A DNA stretch of 64,000 nucleotides from Cryptomeria japonica (taxonomy: Eukaryota; Streptophyta; Pinopsida; Cupressales; Cupressaceae), in assembly GCF_030272615.1 (NCBI RefSeq), contig NC_081414.1, positions 913,829,648 to 913,893,647 of the forward strand, written 5' to 3'. The notes beneath the pieces were generated by a model. It had not been told where the DNA came from, searched no databases, and saw only the letters and a list, made by a program, of their open reading frames with translations. Positions 23,051 through 35,632 of this stretch are shown here, piece after piece. The translations under genes were made by a program, and so were the position numbers. Every line of letters begins with the position of its first letter. The stretch's first letter is position 1.

Positions 23051-23062
23051 AAAGGGGGAGAT
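23051..23062 (+). other. Element C polypurine tract
   Basis: AAAGGGGGAGAT abuts the 3' LTR, the standard SIRE-like arrangement. Confidence 0.9.
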
Positions 23063-24154
23063 TATTGGCATTTTTGATGTTTATGTTGTGATTGTCATTG
23101 ATCGACACACACTTGCATTGAGATCCTCTTTATATGTATGAGTTAGAGAACAACCGGTATTTGTTCCAACTGGTATGTTGTATTATAGTCTTTAGACTAT
23201 TGATGTTTTGCAGAATGTGTTTCTTGGTCTGAAGTGACATGTTGACCTCAAGCGGTACGAGGGATTAAAGCGGCATAACACATTTCTACCAGTCTTCATT
23301 TTTGTCAAACCGGCAACCGACATTTGTATGAACCGGTAATACTTTGTGATGAGTTACCTCCCACCGATTGTTTGACGGTCCTGACACTGTAGCAATGCTT
23401 TTTGTGACATATTACCTAGTATGTCCAGGTTCATTGAACCTAGGAAATTGTAATGTAATCCTATTGGACCGACATGAAATCAGTTTCCTTTATAAGGACA
23501 TCATGTCTAGGGTTTTAGGTTGTTGTTGTTATTGTTGTTGTGATAGTTGATATTGCGGCTAGGGTTTAAGGTGGCTGAGGAGTTGGAGAGATTGTGAATG
23601 TGTAGAAGATTGAAGTAATGCTATATTGCATTAAGAATGAGCTATCAAGGATCTAACTGAGTAGTCTGTGCTATTAGCTAGATCAAATACTTGTTGATTA
23701 CTCACATCTTTGACAAGTTTGTAGCCCTTAACTGGGTAGGCCCAAAAGCCTCTTGTAAATCCTCTAACAAGGTGGTTCACATCTGTGGATCTAAAATCCT
23801 CTAGCAAGGATTCTTTAATCGGACTTATCTCCTAACAGAGATTGAGATTCTTAACAGGATTTGTTCTGGTAAAGAACATTGTAAGACCTTAACTAGTTTG
23901 GTTCCTATTCTGCAGATAGTTACTTGTGAGTTCCATCTCACTGTGGTTTTTTCCATTTGGGTTTCCACGTCAAAATATCTTGTGTTATGGTGTTTGTTCT
24001 GATGTGGGTGAATGCATTATTAGCTATTTGGTTTGCATGTTTGTTCACCGGTTTGTCTGTTAAACTGTTTTACCAGTTTACTGCTAGTGTTGCAAAATGT
24101 TTAAGTGCAAAGTTTTTTGGCATACTAATTCACCCCCCCTCTTAGTATTCATCA
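23063..24154 (+). repeat. Element C 3' LTR
   Basis: It starts TATTGGCATTTTTGATG (G of the expected TG changed to A) and ends …TTAGTATTCATCA; 1,092 bp. It carries the motif ladder at about 23725-23905 and the TATA motif at 23489-23497. It is followed by the target duplication AATGG. Confidence 0.92.
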
Positions 24155-24159
24155 AATGG

Positions 24160-24855
24160 AAGCAAGAGGATATGATGGAGGCAATGCAGGACTAAATGAA
24201 TTAGATCATTAAAATTGATTACAGATAAACCATAACATCTGGATTACAAGATTCGACTCACTGGCCTGTTACATACATGCTCAATTACCGAATTGGTCAA
24301 CTCCAGACCTCTAAATATTAATATCTATCTTCCATGTTCTATTTGACTAATTTATAATGCTCAATTACAATTATTTATATGATCCAAGGGGATCCGATCG
24401 GCCAAAAGGGATGAAATGTCGAAGAACAAGATCAAATGTGTAAAACCAACAATGCTTCTGCCAAAGAGATTCCTTTGAAAAATCCAAAGGATGAAGTGCG
24501 GATCAAAGGAAGGTCGGCCACATGCTAAAGAACATCAAAATCAATGAACTGGACTCTGAAAGCTATAGAAAGGATCTAGTAGATTCAGCAATGCAAATAG
24601 GTCCAAGTTGTTTCGGCGCTAGAAAACTGTTTCGGAATCCAGAATTGATAACTTATCAGAAAATGATCCAAATGCTCTGCGGTTTAGTAATAAAGAAGAT
24701 GATCATTTCCTCAAGAAAAATCCAACTCCACAAGATCCGATGAGCCAATGCGAGAAAATGCAGGAAGAAATGTTGAAACTACAAAACATAAAACAAATAG
24801 ATTTTTTTTTTTGGTTGATGCAAGATTGCCTAGAATCGGGGATGCTCCTGCATTA
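24160..24855 (-). repeat. Element B left LTR (3' LTR), inner fragment
   Basis: It continues the LTR begun at 9034 and aligns with 54354-55046. With 9034-9105 it makes about 768 bp versus 765 bp on the right. On the minus strand it starts TAATGCAGGAGCATCCCC where the right copy has TGATGTCGGAGCATCCCC. No clean polypurine tract is visible beside it. Confidence 0.88.
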
Positions 24856-24940
24856 GACATTCAAGTTTGTTGAAAAAGTGAGTCCCTCACTTTGTTAGGG
24901 TTAGAGGAAAACCAAGGCGGTCCACCTCTGCCTGAGAAAT

Positions 24941-27682
24941 CTAAGATGAATCTTCAACTAGTTTGTCCTTCCACTTCACAAGATACTTCTTATACTGACT
25001 GCTTCGGGTGCTACGCCCAATCGTACTATCCAAAATGTCTTCAATCTGCTCTAGTTCTTTCTGGGGAAAGTGTTTCTCCAAGTTTGTAATACTATCTTCA
25101 CTGATTTCTGATTCATGATATTGATGTAGATCTGCAATGTTAAATATAGGTGAAATAATCAAACTATCTGGTAATTCCACTTCATATGCATTTCCAGAAC
25201 TGAACTTCCTCGAGATCTTGCAAGGTCCAAACTTCCTCATCTGTAACTTGTTATAGGTTCCAACTGGAAATATTTCTTTTCTTAGATATACCATCACTTC
25301 ATCACTAACTTCAAAATTCCTTGTCTCCTCTTCTCATCTTCTTTCTCCTTATACTTGTTGTTCATATCCTCCAAATGTCATTTAACCTGAATATGTAGGT
25401 CCTTCATATGATCTGCAAACTCTTCTACTTCTGTACTCCTCTTTTCTTCATTATTGACATCTCTCAATTCTGATATACCTCTAGGGTGTGCTTCGGTAGC
25501 AATCTCAAAAGGTGCTCTTTTGGTACTCCTATTTACTAAACTATTGTAGGCAAACTCTGCTTGGGCAAGAATCAGATCCCAACTTTCGGTTTTCTCTCCA
25601 ACTAAGAATCTCAACAAATTTCCCAAACTCTGGTTACTACATCTGTCTATCCATCTGTGTGTGGGTGAAAAGTAGAATTGAATTTTAAATCTGTCTTCAT
25701 CTTATTCCAAAGTGTTTTCCAAAAATAACCAACAAACTTAGTGTCTCTGTCTGAAACTATGCTTCTAGGTAATCCATGCAATCTCACTACCTCCTTGAAG
25801 AATAAGTCAACTACATTTACTGCATCTAATATCTTCTTACAAGGTATGAAATGATTCATCTTCGAGAATCTATCCACCACCACAAATATAGAATTATTTC
25901 CTCTTTGTGTCTTAGGCAATCCAAGTATGAAATCCATGCTTATGTCCCCCCAAGGTCTCTCTGGTACTGTCAAAGGTCTATACATTCCCACATTTTGACT
26001 ACTACCTTTTGCAACTTGACAAACTCTACAACTCTGCACAAATTTCCTGAAATCCTTATGTAGTTGAGGCAAAAGTAATGTTCACTTACCAATGCTACTG
26101 TTTTGTTAATACAAAAGTTTCTGGCTAATCCTCCACTATGCTTTTCCTTTATTAGATTCTCCTTCGTAGAACTCTTAGGTATGCACAACTGAATTCCTCT
26201 GAATAACATCGCATCTTGAATGAAATAATCTAACCACTTGCTTCTATCTACCATAACCGGTTCTTTACATGCTCTCCAAGGTTCTGCAAAATCTGGGTCA
26301 GCATCATACAAGGTCTTCATCTCTTCAAATCCTAATATTGTCACTCTCATCTCTGTCAACAAATTCCTCCTCCTACTCAATGCATCAACAACTTTGTTTG
26401 ACTTTCCACTTCTATGCTTCAACACAAAGGTGTAACTCTGTAAAAATTCTACCCATCTCATATTTCTTTGATTCAACTTACCTTGACTGCTCAAATACTA
26501 CAAGGCTTGATGATCAGTATACAACATAAATTCCTTAGGCAACAGGTAATGTCTACACTTCTTAAAGGCTTGAATTATGGCATAAAATTCCTGATCATAC
26601 ACTGGATATATCTTCCTGGCATCATTCAACTTCTCACTGGAATAAGCTACTACCCTTCCTTCCTGACTTAACATGACTCCAATTGCATTTCCACTTGCAT
26701 CACAATCTACTAGGAATACTTTGTTGAAATCTAGTAAAGCTAACACAGGTTGCTCAGTCACTTTCTGCTTCAACAATTTAAAACTTTTATTTTCTCTGGT
26801 TGTCCACTTGAATTCTTTCCTATCTCCCCTCATTGTCTCAATCATAGGACTACAAACTGCACTAAAATTTCTAATAAACTTTCGATAGAAACTAGCCAGT
26901 CCATGAAATTATCTTACCTCTCCAATGCTTTCCGGTGTAGGCCATTCAACAATTGCTTTCACCTTCTCAGGGTCCATCTTCAATCTATCCACAAATATCA
27001 CAAATCCCAAATAGACTAACTCTTGCTTCATGAAAGTACACTTTTTAAGGTTTACTAGCAACTTCTCTTTCCTTAACCTCTGCTAAAGTGGTCTTAAATG
27101 AAACAAATGCTCCTCTTTTGTCTTACTAAAAATCAGAATGTCATCCAAATATACAATAACAAACTTACCCAGAAATTTCTTCAATACCTCATTCATCAAT
27201 CTCATGAAAGTACTCGGTGCATTAGTCAACCCAAAAGGCATCACCAACCATTCATACAATCCTTCATTTGTCTTGAATGTTGTCTTCCACACATCTCGTT
27301 CTTTGATTATGATCTGATGATATCCATTCTTCAAGTCTATCTTTGTGTAGTATTTGGCTCCTCTCAAACAGTCCATTATGTCATCCATCCTAGGTAAAGG
27401 AAATTGGTACTTCACTGTGATCTTGTTTATTGCTCTGGAATCAGTACACATCCTCCATTATCCATTCTTCTTAGGTTCTAGTATTGGTAGTATTGCACAA
27501 GGACTCAAACTTTCTCTGATCAAACCTTTCTTCAATAATTCCTGCACTTGTCTGTTCAACTCTTCATTCTTTGTTGGTGTCATCCGATGTGCAACTTTGT
27601 TAGGCAAACTAGCTCCAACAATCAGGTATATGCAATGACTAATACTTATCATAGGTGGTAATCCATTAGCCACATTATCTGA
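24941..27682 (-). pseudogene. pol: Element B pol: RT, RNase H, integrase, chromodomain
   Basis: Reading right to left, RT (27673-27083) has [27 protein letters not shown] and an intact YLDDILIF active site. RNase H (26845-26498) has DCDASGNAIG and YTDHQAL. The integrase zinc half is CRVCQVAKG (about 26030). The catalytic core has MDFILGLP and SDRDTKF, but TDG*TDVV near 25645-25660 carries a stop and an Asp in place of the third catalytic Glu. The C-terminal part runs to a chromodomain (KYLVKWKDKLVEDSS) at 24941-25050. Several stops and frameshifts separate the blocks. Gag and protease lie on the far side of element D at 52464-54172. Overall similar to the pol of E. Confidence 0.9.
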
Positions 27683-29426
27683 AATGATGTAACGCCCTAC
27701 CAGGAAACCCCGAAGGGATAAAACTAAAACAATAGATAAGAGTGCAAATAATTAAAAAAACAAAAACTTTAATGAGTTTAATGATACACTAAGTTAACAT
27801 TAAGCTAGATTCCACAACGAAAGACTTAACTTAACACCTAAAGGGTTTCCCAACTTGGTTAACTAGGTTCACCACTAACATTACTTAACAATAAATAATC
27901 CAATTAAATTAATTAGACTTAATAACATAATTACACTTAACCAATGGTTAATTCATCCAATAGTCTTAATTATAGAAAACATGATTAAGTTCATTCATTA
28001 AGAATCTAACCATTACATTACATCTAATATTCAAATGAAACATATGCATTACAATAAATTTCCATACATACATTGTTTGCATCATAAGATAATAAATAAA
28101 TTGCATTTAACTAAATCACTAAGTTACAAAATCAGATAATGTTACATTACAATTTACATCTTTCCATGAAGGCATACAATTTAAAAATTACAACCGGCCA
28201 TAAAAGGTCCATGATATACAAAGAATGATCCATGACAAAGGGGATCCAATTGGATAACAAAATACTCGAATCTAGGCATAACTGGAACACCTGTGAAGCC
28301 AACTCCCACAAGAAGGGACAAACACACCCGATGGAAAGTGGCACTACCACCCAACCATGTGGCTAAAAAAGAACCACCCCACCATGCTAGGAGATAGAAA
28401 TAAGACCCACTAGCACCCTATAGGTATGCACACACACATGATCGAACTCACAACATCAGATAAACACACATGAAGTAAAAATCACAGAACATGACTCCAC
28501 ATCAAAATCAGATGTAACCAACAAGACTACACACTAGTGACCATAAGGGAAGAGTGTCATCACATAGCTTGGTATGGTTACCCTGGTAGGCCTCCATAGG
28601 TCCCGACCCCCATCTTGGGTTACCCTGGTAACCTCTCCAAAACCCCCAACCCCATCCAAGTCTTATGTGGGGCCAAACAATTCTTTCGTGAGTACAAGGT
28701 TGTTGGTTTGCCATTCCAGGCCTTCTCACTACATCCTGAGTCTGTATTAGCAATCAAACATGAGTGAGGAATAATTATCTTACTTAGTATTTTCATCTAC
28801 CAATCCCCTTAATATAGTATTAAGTTATCACTTACTTAAGCAAACTTTTGATGGGTTACCCTGCTAACCACTTTGTGCCCAAGCCGCCAATCGAAAGCCA
28901 CTCTCTCTTATGAAAATTAACCAAGAAAATCAAACAAACTCCCCAAAACTAAGGTATACACATGAAATAGTACACGAAGTTCAAAACAATATAAAACCAC
29001 TTGGCCAAATCAACCCTCACACAATATTTAACAATCTAGCCAAAGACTTGCAGTTTTGAAAACAAATGTGAATACGGTAACTAAACATGCATCTTCACTA
29101 ATCTAACTTGACAATAATTTTCCATTTCATTTAACATACAAGTCGACAAAGGTTCTATAATTCATCTGTATTTCAAAATTACATCATAAAAAATATCACC
29201 ATCTCACAATAAATTAAAAACCAAAATATCAATTATATAATTATACATATTTGCTATACATATAAAAATATAAATTAATTTATATATTAATTAAACTAAT
29301 ATTGATATTTTTTTAAAATAAAAATATTATTTAATTCCTAACAATAAGTATTTCTCTTATTTAATTTTTCCAAATTTCTAAATAACATATATATATTTTT
29401 TATAACCACTAAATATAAAAGAATAG

Positions 29427-29434
<8 letters not shown>

Positions 29435-29470
<36 letters not shown>
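29435..29470. repeat. (TG)18 microsatellite, only in the left LTR of D
   Basis: The homologous site in the right LTR (about 50380-50400) is a short TA run. The tract therefore expanded after insertion, when the two LTRs were no longer copied from each other. Confidence 0.9.
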
Positions 29471-29474
<4 letters not shown>

Positions 29475-29564
29475 ACTAATAAAATAAACTTAATTAAATT
29501 AAATAATAATTAAAAAAATATATTAAAAAAACTTAATTTAAATTTTATTTTAAGCACCATATAA

Positions 29565-29760
29565 TGGTGTTGCCACTCCATGCAACCCTTCCATGAAGGG
29601 AGACAGTGGCTTGGGGGCCACAATGTGGTCCCCCAACACAACCCATGGCTATAGGGAACCACGACGTGGTCCCAACCATGGTGGCCCCCATGGAAGGGAA
29701 AGCCACGGATCCCCTCCCATGGGGTACTTGGTGGCTTGGGCCACCACATCACCCCCCAAT
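29565..29760. repeat. GC-rich palindromic island in D left LTR
   Basis: In an LTR that is otherwise AT-rich, this block holds a chain of short palindromes: GTGGCTTGGGGGCCAC, CCACGACGTGG, CCATGGTGGCCCCCATGG, CCCCTCCCATGGGG, GGTGGCTTGGGCCACC. The right LTR keeps it at 50490-50685. Its minus-strand reading (…WWPKPP…PREG…) is open in both LTRs, but codon content follows the palindromes, so I do not call it a gene. Confidence 0.7.
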
Positions 29761-31521
29761 AACACATTTTTTTATAATATATTTTTTTTAATTAAAAAAA
29801 AGAACTCCCTAGCCAAAAATCCGACTCAGTATAAAAACCAATGAACTTATTTTATTTTTTTAATTTCCTTTTTCTTTAACAAAAAAACTAGAATCCAAAA
29901 GAACACAAATTCAACACTCTTTTAAAACAAATAAATCAATCCCCCCAATACAAAGTAAACTCATACAATATTCTGAGACAATAAACAAAGAAATAACCAT
30001 TTAAAAAAAAAATTGGAAGCATGACGACATGCTAGGGATATTTTTTTGAAACAAAATAATTATTCCCAACTATAACTAAAATGAAATATAACATGAATCA
30101 AGCTATATCAAACCAAAATTTGGAGATTAAATTGAAATTTCATGGAAACTTTTCCAGCCAATTAATTTTTCCCAAATTGGAAAAATGGAAACTAATAAGA
30201 TTTAAACCCCCAAATATGTTTAATCAGTTGGAGTTTTATACTCAGGCATATTTAAAACACAAATTCAAGCAAACAAAACAATGGTTCATCATGAATACAT
30301 AGAGAAATTCCATTTCCTATTTTTTTTTAATTAAACAAAACACAAATCAATTTCCTACCTTAATTAGCTTTCCTGGACGAAGATCTGAGAAGAGCTACCA
30401 AATTCCAATAGTAGAAGTTCTTCAATAAACTGAAAATCCAAATTTGTATTCCCAATTTTTCTCCTCCCTCATTCCCGTGAATGCATAGGTTAAATAGAAA
30501 AGTTTAACCAAAAATATCTATTTTAGGTTAAAATGCTTTCAACCAATTACATAATTTCATCTTGAAGCACTTTTCAAAACAAACTTTTTCCTAAAATGAA
30601 TTTATTTTTCCAAATTTCTAAAATCAAAATTCCCATTTAAAAACTCAATGGGTGGGATATTTTATTTTATTTTTTTCCAATTTCTATTTAATCTTTTTTT
30701 CAAAAATGCATACACATGATTTAATTTCACAATTTAAAAAAACAATTAATCAAATTCCCTAATTTAATGCATTGAGCAAATTGATTTAACAATTTATAAT
30801 GCTAAGGGGTCTAATTAACTTTTATCCTTTTATTTAAATATGCAAATAAAATACATTAACTAATTAAATACTTTAAGATTTAATAATTAATTTCACAAAC
30901 GCATAACACACAACTCAAGTAAACCAAATAAACACATGACCTGCATACCAGACATAGGGAACTGACGGACGACTGGTGATGCTCACTTTGAGCAAGGCTA
31001 GGGTCAAAAAGTAGGGCCTTACAACTATCTCCTTCACTTACATTGGGTCAATAAGGTATGGTCAGACCTATGAAGCCAGGTGGAGACAATACCCTGTACC
31101 TACATGGTACTTGTACCTGCAATTCCCTGCATCAACGAACCACATATGCATATATATATACAACCATAATAAACACACCGGTGAAGGACAATCGTGACGT
31201 TCCCTATCTCACTGAAGTGATTGAAGAAACATCATCTCCTCGCATCGCATACACTCACAAACATAAAACATGTATATAACTCATCACACGCATAAAATAT
31301 ATGTGTGTCCATGTCAGTAATCCAATAAAATAATATTTAACCATCAATAAGGAAATACTTGTATGAACAACATACATTGAAACTCAAATTAAAGCATAAC
31401 ACATCATTGCATAATGCATGAGTGAAATATCACAATATATTGTATCGATTAATATCCACTGAAAAGTGAACTGAAGTCAAAATATGCATCTAAAAAGTCT
31501 GATCGAGGGAGGGGTACTACA

Positions 31522-31537
31522 TCCTCCCCCCCAAAAC
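31522..31537 (-). other. Element D polypurine tract
   Basis: The minus strand reads TTTTGGGGGGGAGGA immediately before the 3' LTR (TGTAGTACC…). Confidence 0.88.
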
Positions 31538-32791
31538 TAGGCTTACTCCTGGAAGTCGAAAATAGATAAGAATAAAGCTCTCTTATCTTCGTTACATCCT
31601 CTCACGTAGTCGAGGTCTCGTCATTTCATTCCCATAGGACCCTTACCTATTTGATGGTACGACCCCTGAGGGTCAAACCCCAATGTTGCAGAATATGCAC
31701 GAGCTCCATAGGAAGTTGCTCGTCCTCGACCTGCAATGCGTTCCAATCAAGAACATGGGTTACATCAAGATGATAAGGTCTAAGAACTAAAACATGAAAA
31801 ACATCATGGATGTGGGATAGTGTTAGTGGCAAGGCAAGATGGTAGGCAACCTGTCCTATCCTCTCAAGGATCTCAAAAGGGCCAACAAAATGAGGCACCA
31901 ACTTAGAACCCTTTCCATAATGGATCAGACTCTTTCATGAATGCACTCTCAAGAACACATGGTCGCCAACAGAAAACTGGTGATCCACTTTGTGAGCATC
32001 AACATACTTCTTCTTCCTATCTTGTGCAACCACCAAATACCCACGAATCTACTCAACCTGCTGCTCCATCTCTCAAAACATATCCGATCCTATACATGCC
32101 CTATCCTCTAATAGATCCTAACTCAAAGGAGTACGAAAAGGATGACCATACAATGCCTGGAAGGGAGGCATACCTATGGAGCTATGATATCCATCTTTAT
32201 AAGAAAAATCCACAAGATATAGATATAGCTCCCAGCACGATTGGTGGTCCATAACATACATGTGAAGCATGTCCTCCAAAACCTGGTTCACATGCTCGGT
32301 CTGACCATTGGTCTCTGAGTGATAAGATGAACTAAAGTTCAATTGGTTCTGTAAAGCATGCTGAAGTGAGTTCCAAAATGCTGAAGTAAAGACATGATCT
32401 CTACATGAAATAATCCACCTAGGAATCCCATGAAGCCTAACCACATCTTCCATGAAAACTCATGCCACCACTGCTGTTGTATAGGAAGATCAAATAGGAA
32501 CAAAATGAGCAACTTTGTTCAATCTGTCAACAATGACCATGATGGTATCATGGCGATGCAAAGAAATAGACAACCCAACTATAAAATCCATGTAAATGAT
32601 GTCCCATTTCCAATCCGGTACCAAATTAGGTTGTAAAATCCCTGCAGGGTGTTGATGCTCCACCTTTACCCGCTGACATTCTAAACACTTTGGCACAAAG
32701 TTAAAAATGCCACGTTTCATACCAGCCCAATGAAATATCTATTTAAGATCTACGTGCATCTTCTTGAGATTGGATGTACCGAATGCACAAT
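31538..32791 (-). pseudogene. pol: Element D integrase and chromodomain-like tail
   Basis: Right to left: the zinc half CLECQRVKVEHQHPAG (about 32690-32640), the catalytic core with MDFIVGLS (Asp kept), SCRDHVF (Asp kept) and ETNGQTEHVNQ (Glu kept), then the GPF-type block (PHFVGPFEILERIGQVAYHL, 31901 down) and a divergent chromodomain (RTIK…VRVLWE…DETSTT) ending near 31600. The upstream part of the frame (…TEAHH / CAFGTSNLKK…) is split by element E at 32791/40638. Several stops break it. Confidence 0.85.
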
Positions 32792-34402
32792 TGGTGTAGG
32801 AGCACCCTTCCAGACTCTTTCTCTTTCTTTGTCTTGTTGGTGTTATTCTTCTTTAGAAGCCATTGTACATAAAATAATGAGCCATGTGCTCATAGGTCCT
32901 AGGTAGGGTCCTAGAGGAGATCTTAGGGGTCATAAGTCAAGATTGTGATTTTCTTGAAAATGGAGAGTATGTGTGTCCTGGAAGTGTTTAGGGGTCCTTC
33001 ATATCATGGTGGTGTCCTTAGGTTAGCCCATTGTGGGTCTAGGAGTCATGAAGAGCAACATTGAGAAAGTTGCTCAAAAGTTTCAAAAGTTGCATGACAA
33101 CTTTTAAAAGTTGTCAAGAAACTTTTCCACCATGATGTCAAAAACCTTAGGTTGGTGTGGACAACCCTAAATGTGGCACACTGACCGAGGTATGGGCAGT
33201 ATAAGATGCTACAAACCCTAAGTTAAAGGGTTGGATGTCAGACATTGTACGGCCCAAGGAAGAAAAGCCTGACTGTGACTGTTTTTGGGTTGCCAGTCAG
33301 TTTGAATGAAGTTACCGAGCAAACTAATGGGTTGATATGTGAGAAAACCTATTTGAAATGTCCACTTTGGTGTATATATCTTCATTGTGAGTGATTAGAT
33401 TAGCTTTTTGTTTACCGGTTGAGTGTGTTTGTAAATAATTTGTAAATTGCAGTTTTACTGTCCAGTTTTGGACCTGTTTGAGTAAATGAAGTCTTAACTT
33501 CATTCCCCATTGTGGAACCACCATGAAACCATCTGGAATGGATGTGAAGACCCTATACTATAGTCCCAAGAAAGAAAGACCCTTGTAAATGAAAGGAGGC
33601 CAAGCAAAGACCCATTCCTAGACGAGACTGAACAGTGCCCGGTTAGGAATGGTTGTTGGTGCAGAGGTCTTGGAGAGCAAGGTTGATTAGTGGTTGATTA
33701 GTGGAGAGTGCATCCTTTGGAGGAAGTGTAGAGGAGTGAGTGAAGCATCATTGGTGTGAAGGAGGAGCCTTCACCAATCCAAACAAGGTGGCTAGAATTA
33801 AAAACCTTCACTATGACCCAGGCAGACACTAAAAACCCTCACAAAAACCCTTGAAAACCTTAAAATCCACCTAGGACAGTGTACGGACACTTGGAGACCT
33901 AAAACCTAGAAAATCCTTGAGTCCTTGCCAAATGAATGGCAGTCCTTTTTGGGAGATTGGGTTGTTTGTGCATCATTTGTGAGAGGGAGCCCTAGAAGAC
34001 CAGTTAGGAGGCCTAATTGGTCCTAATCCTTGTAGCCCTTTTGAAGGCAAAAACCCAAATTTGTGAAATCGGTAAGGGGTTAGAATCTTGAAACCTCTTG
34101 GGGGATCATGAATGGGTGGAAAAACCTTGAAATAGACTCGAATCAACCTTGCTAAGACCTTGGAAGGTGTGGAACAAGATTAGCCCTTATTAGCCATAGT
34201 AGGGGGTTTTGAGTCTCATGAGTAGGTGAGACCTTAGGAGCAGTATTGCAACTCATTGGTGGGTGGATTGGGTATGGTTAGGGGATTCCTCAAGAAAAGG
34301 GAAGTCCTAGAGACCCTAGGGTGTGTAGAGAACACCAGGAGATCCAAGGAAAGGATCCTAGAGCATAGACTAGGCTAGTCTATCCCTCACCCCATCCCAT
34401 CA
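32792..34402 (+). repeat. Element E 5' LTR
   Basis: 1,611 bp, beginning TGGTGTAGGAGCACCCTTCC and ending CCCCATCCCATCA. Highly similar along its length to 39044-40637, apart from small indels near 33685 and 34230. Confidence 0.92.
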
Positions 34403-34405
34403 GAT

Positions 34406-34416
34406 TGGTATCAGGG
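34406..34416 (+). other. Element E primer-binding site
   Basis: TGGTATCAGGG follows three bases after the LTR. It keeps the iMet-type core TGGTATCAG but departs after it (…GGTGAG). Confidence 0.8.
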
Positions 34417-34481
34417 TGAGTAAAAGACTTGTTGGACTGTGTATGTCTCTATATATTGGGGAATCAGTAGGGGAGAGCAAA

Positions 34482-35599
34482 ATGGTCACTAATGCAGAGC
34501 TGGCTAGAGAGGTGGAAGAACAAAAGGAGAAGAATAGACTCTTTGAAGCAACTATGAGTGAGATAAGGGATAAACTGCAGGAAGTGGTGGATCAGAGGAT
34601 ACATGAACCTTGGGATGAAGACATCAAGGGTAAAGGCAAGAAGACTATAGACATAGATGACATTATCCCTGAACTAGATCCCTTGTTCAATGAAGAACCT
34701 TTTGTGAAGGATATTAAGGCCTTGAACACCAAAGCTTTTGAAGGATTGCCACATTTCAATGGAATAATGGACATAGACACTGTTATGGAATGGATTGAGG
34801 GCATGGAAAACCACTTTGAGTGTGAAGGAGTGACAGAGGCTCAGAAGGTTAAAGATGCCAAATCAAGATTAAGGGAAGCATCTTTGACATGGTGGAAGTA
34901 CCTGCAAGAAGAAAGAGTTAGTATGGGGAAGCTACCTATTGAAAATTGGAAAGCTATGGTGGGTAAGATCAAAGAGAACTACTTACCAGAGGATTATGAA
35001 GTCCAACTTCATAAGAAGAGACAAGGATTGAAGCAGAAGGATCTTGATGTGGCCTCCTACATAGAGGAGTTTCAAAAGCTATGTCTAAGATCCAAAGTCC
35101 AAGAAGATGAATCAATTAAGGTGGCTAGGTATTTAAGCGGCCTAAAGTGGAACATTCAAAAGGAGATAAGCCTATGGACTCCAATAACAGGGGTAGAGGT
35201 AGAGGTAGAGGTAGAGGTAGAGATCAAGTGAATCACTGAGGTGGTTACCAAAGCAAGAAAAAGGAACACAGGAACCAAGGAGAAGCCAAGTTGACTGAAC
35301 CTGGTAGTGAAACCAATCCTAGAGGAGGACATTCTAGAGGAAGAGGTGCACAAGGTGGACCAAGTAGGGGCAGAGGTACTAGTAGAGGTAACTCCTATTT
35401 TGCAACAATGCAGTGTTACAATTGTGGAAAATTGGGACACCCAACATATATATGCCCTGACAAGCCTACATCATCAAGCAGTGGAAAGAGGGTTGCTTAT
35501 GTACATGAAGACTCTTCAAGCAGAAATACACCTGAGGTGGATCATATTGAATCAAAGAGTGGAGAAAATCTGATGTTCAATAGGGTCTTGATAAGATAG
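34482..35599 (+). pseudogene. gag: Element E gag
   Basis: I take ATG 34482 (after GAGAGCAAA) as the start, because the upstream part of the longer ORF reads leader sequence. A coiled-coil N-terminus leads to a Gag capsid block (…FEGLPHFNGIMDIDTVMEWIEG…, …VASYIEEFQKL…). After …EISLWTP the frame jumps into an Arg-Gly repeat made from (GGTAGA)5 at about 35193-35222, showing that a segment has been lost. A classical zinc knuckle CYNCGKLGHPTYIC lies at 35414-35455. Confidence 0.85.
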
Positions 35600-35632
35600 C
35601 CAGTCAAGAGTGAACCTAAGCATAGGAGAGCA

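Larger units (their letters stand above)
9106..24154 (+). mobile_element. Element C: SIRE-like non-autonomous LTR retrotransposon with a novel ORF2
   Basis: LTRs are 9106-10154 and 23063-24154. The target duplication AATGG (9101-9105, 24155-24159) is perfect, and the uninterrupted homologous site exists in the right LTR of B near 54350-54356. Without its own insert G, C is about 7.55 kb: LTR, iMet primer site, Gag (coiled coil and zinc knuckles), a long ORF2, a double polypurine tract and LTR. It lacks any protease, RT or integrase remnant, so it must have relied on the enzymes of an autonomous relative. It is related to A in layout and in ORF2. Confidence 0.9.
27688..31521 (-). repeat. Element D left LTR (3' LTR)
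   Basis: Plus strand TGTAACGCCC…GGGTACTACA. It is very AT-rich except for a GC-rich island at 29565-29760. It holds a (TG)18 run at 29435-29470 where the right LTR has only an AT run. Confidence 0.92.

Noticed and set aside
24892-25089. Plus-strand ORF over the end of B pol
   Set aside because: Antisense to the chromodomain region; the minus strand carries the recognisable domain.
29510-29767. Minus-strand ORF conserved in both LTRs of D (also 50409-50705)
   Set aside because: Both LTRs derive from one template, so conservation is not evidence of function, and the sequence is dictated by short palindromes.
33324-33524. Minus ORF repeated at 39576-39776
   Set aside because: It is the same LTR segment of E in both copies; repetition comes from the LTR pair, not from a gene family.
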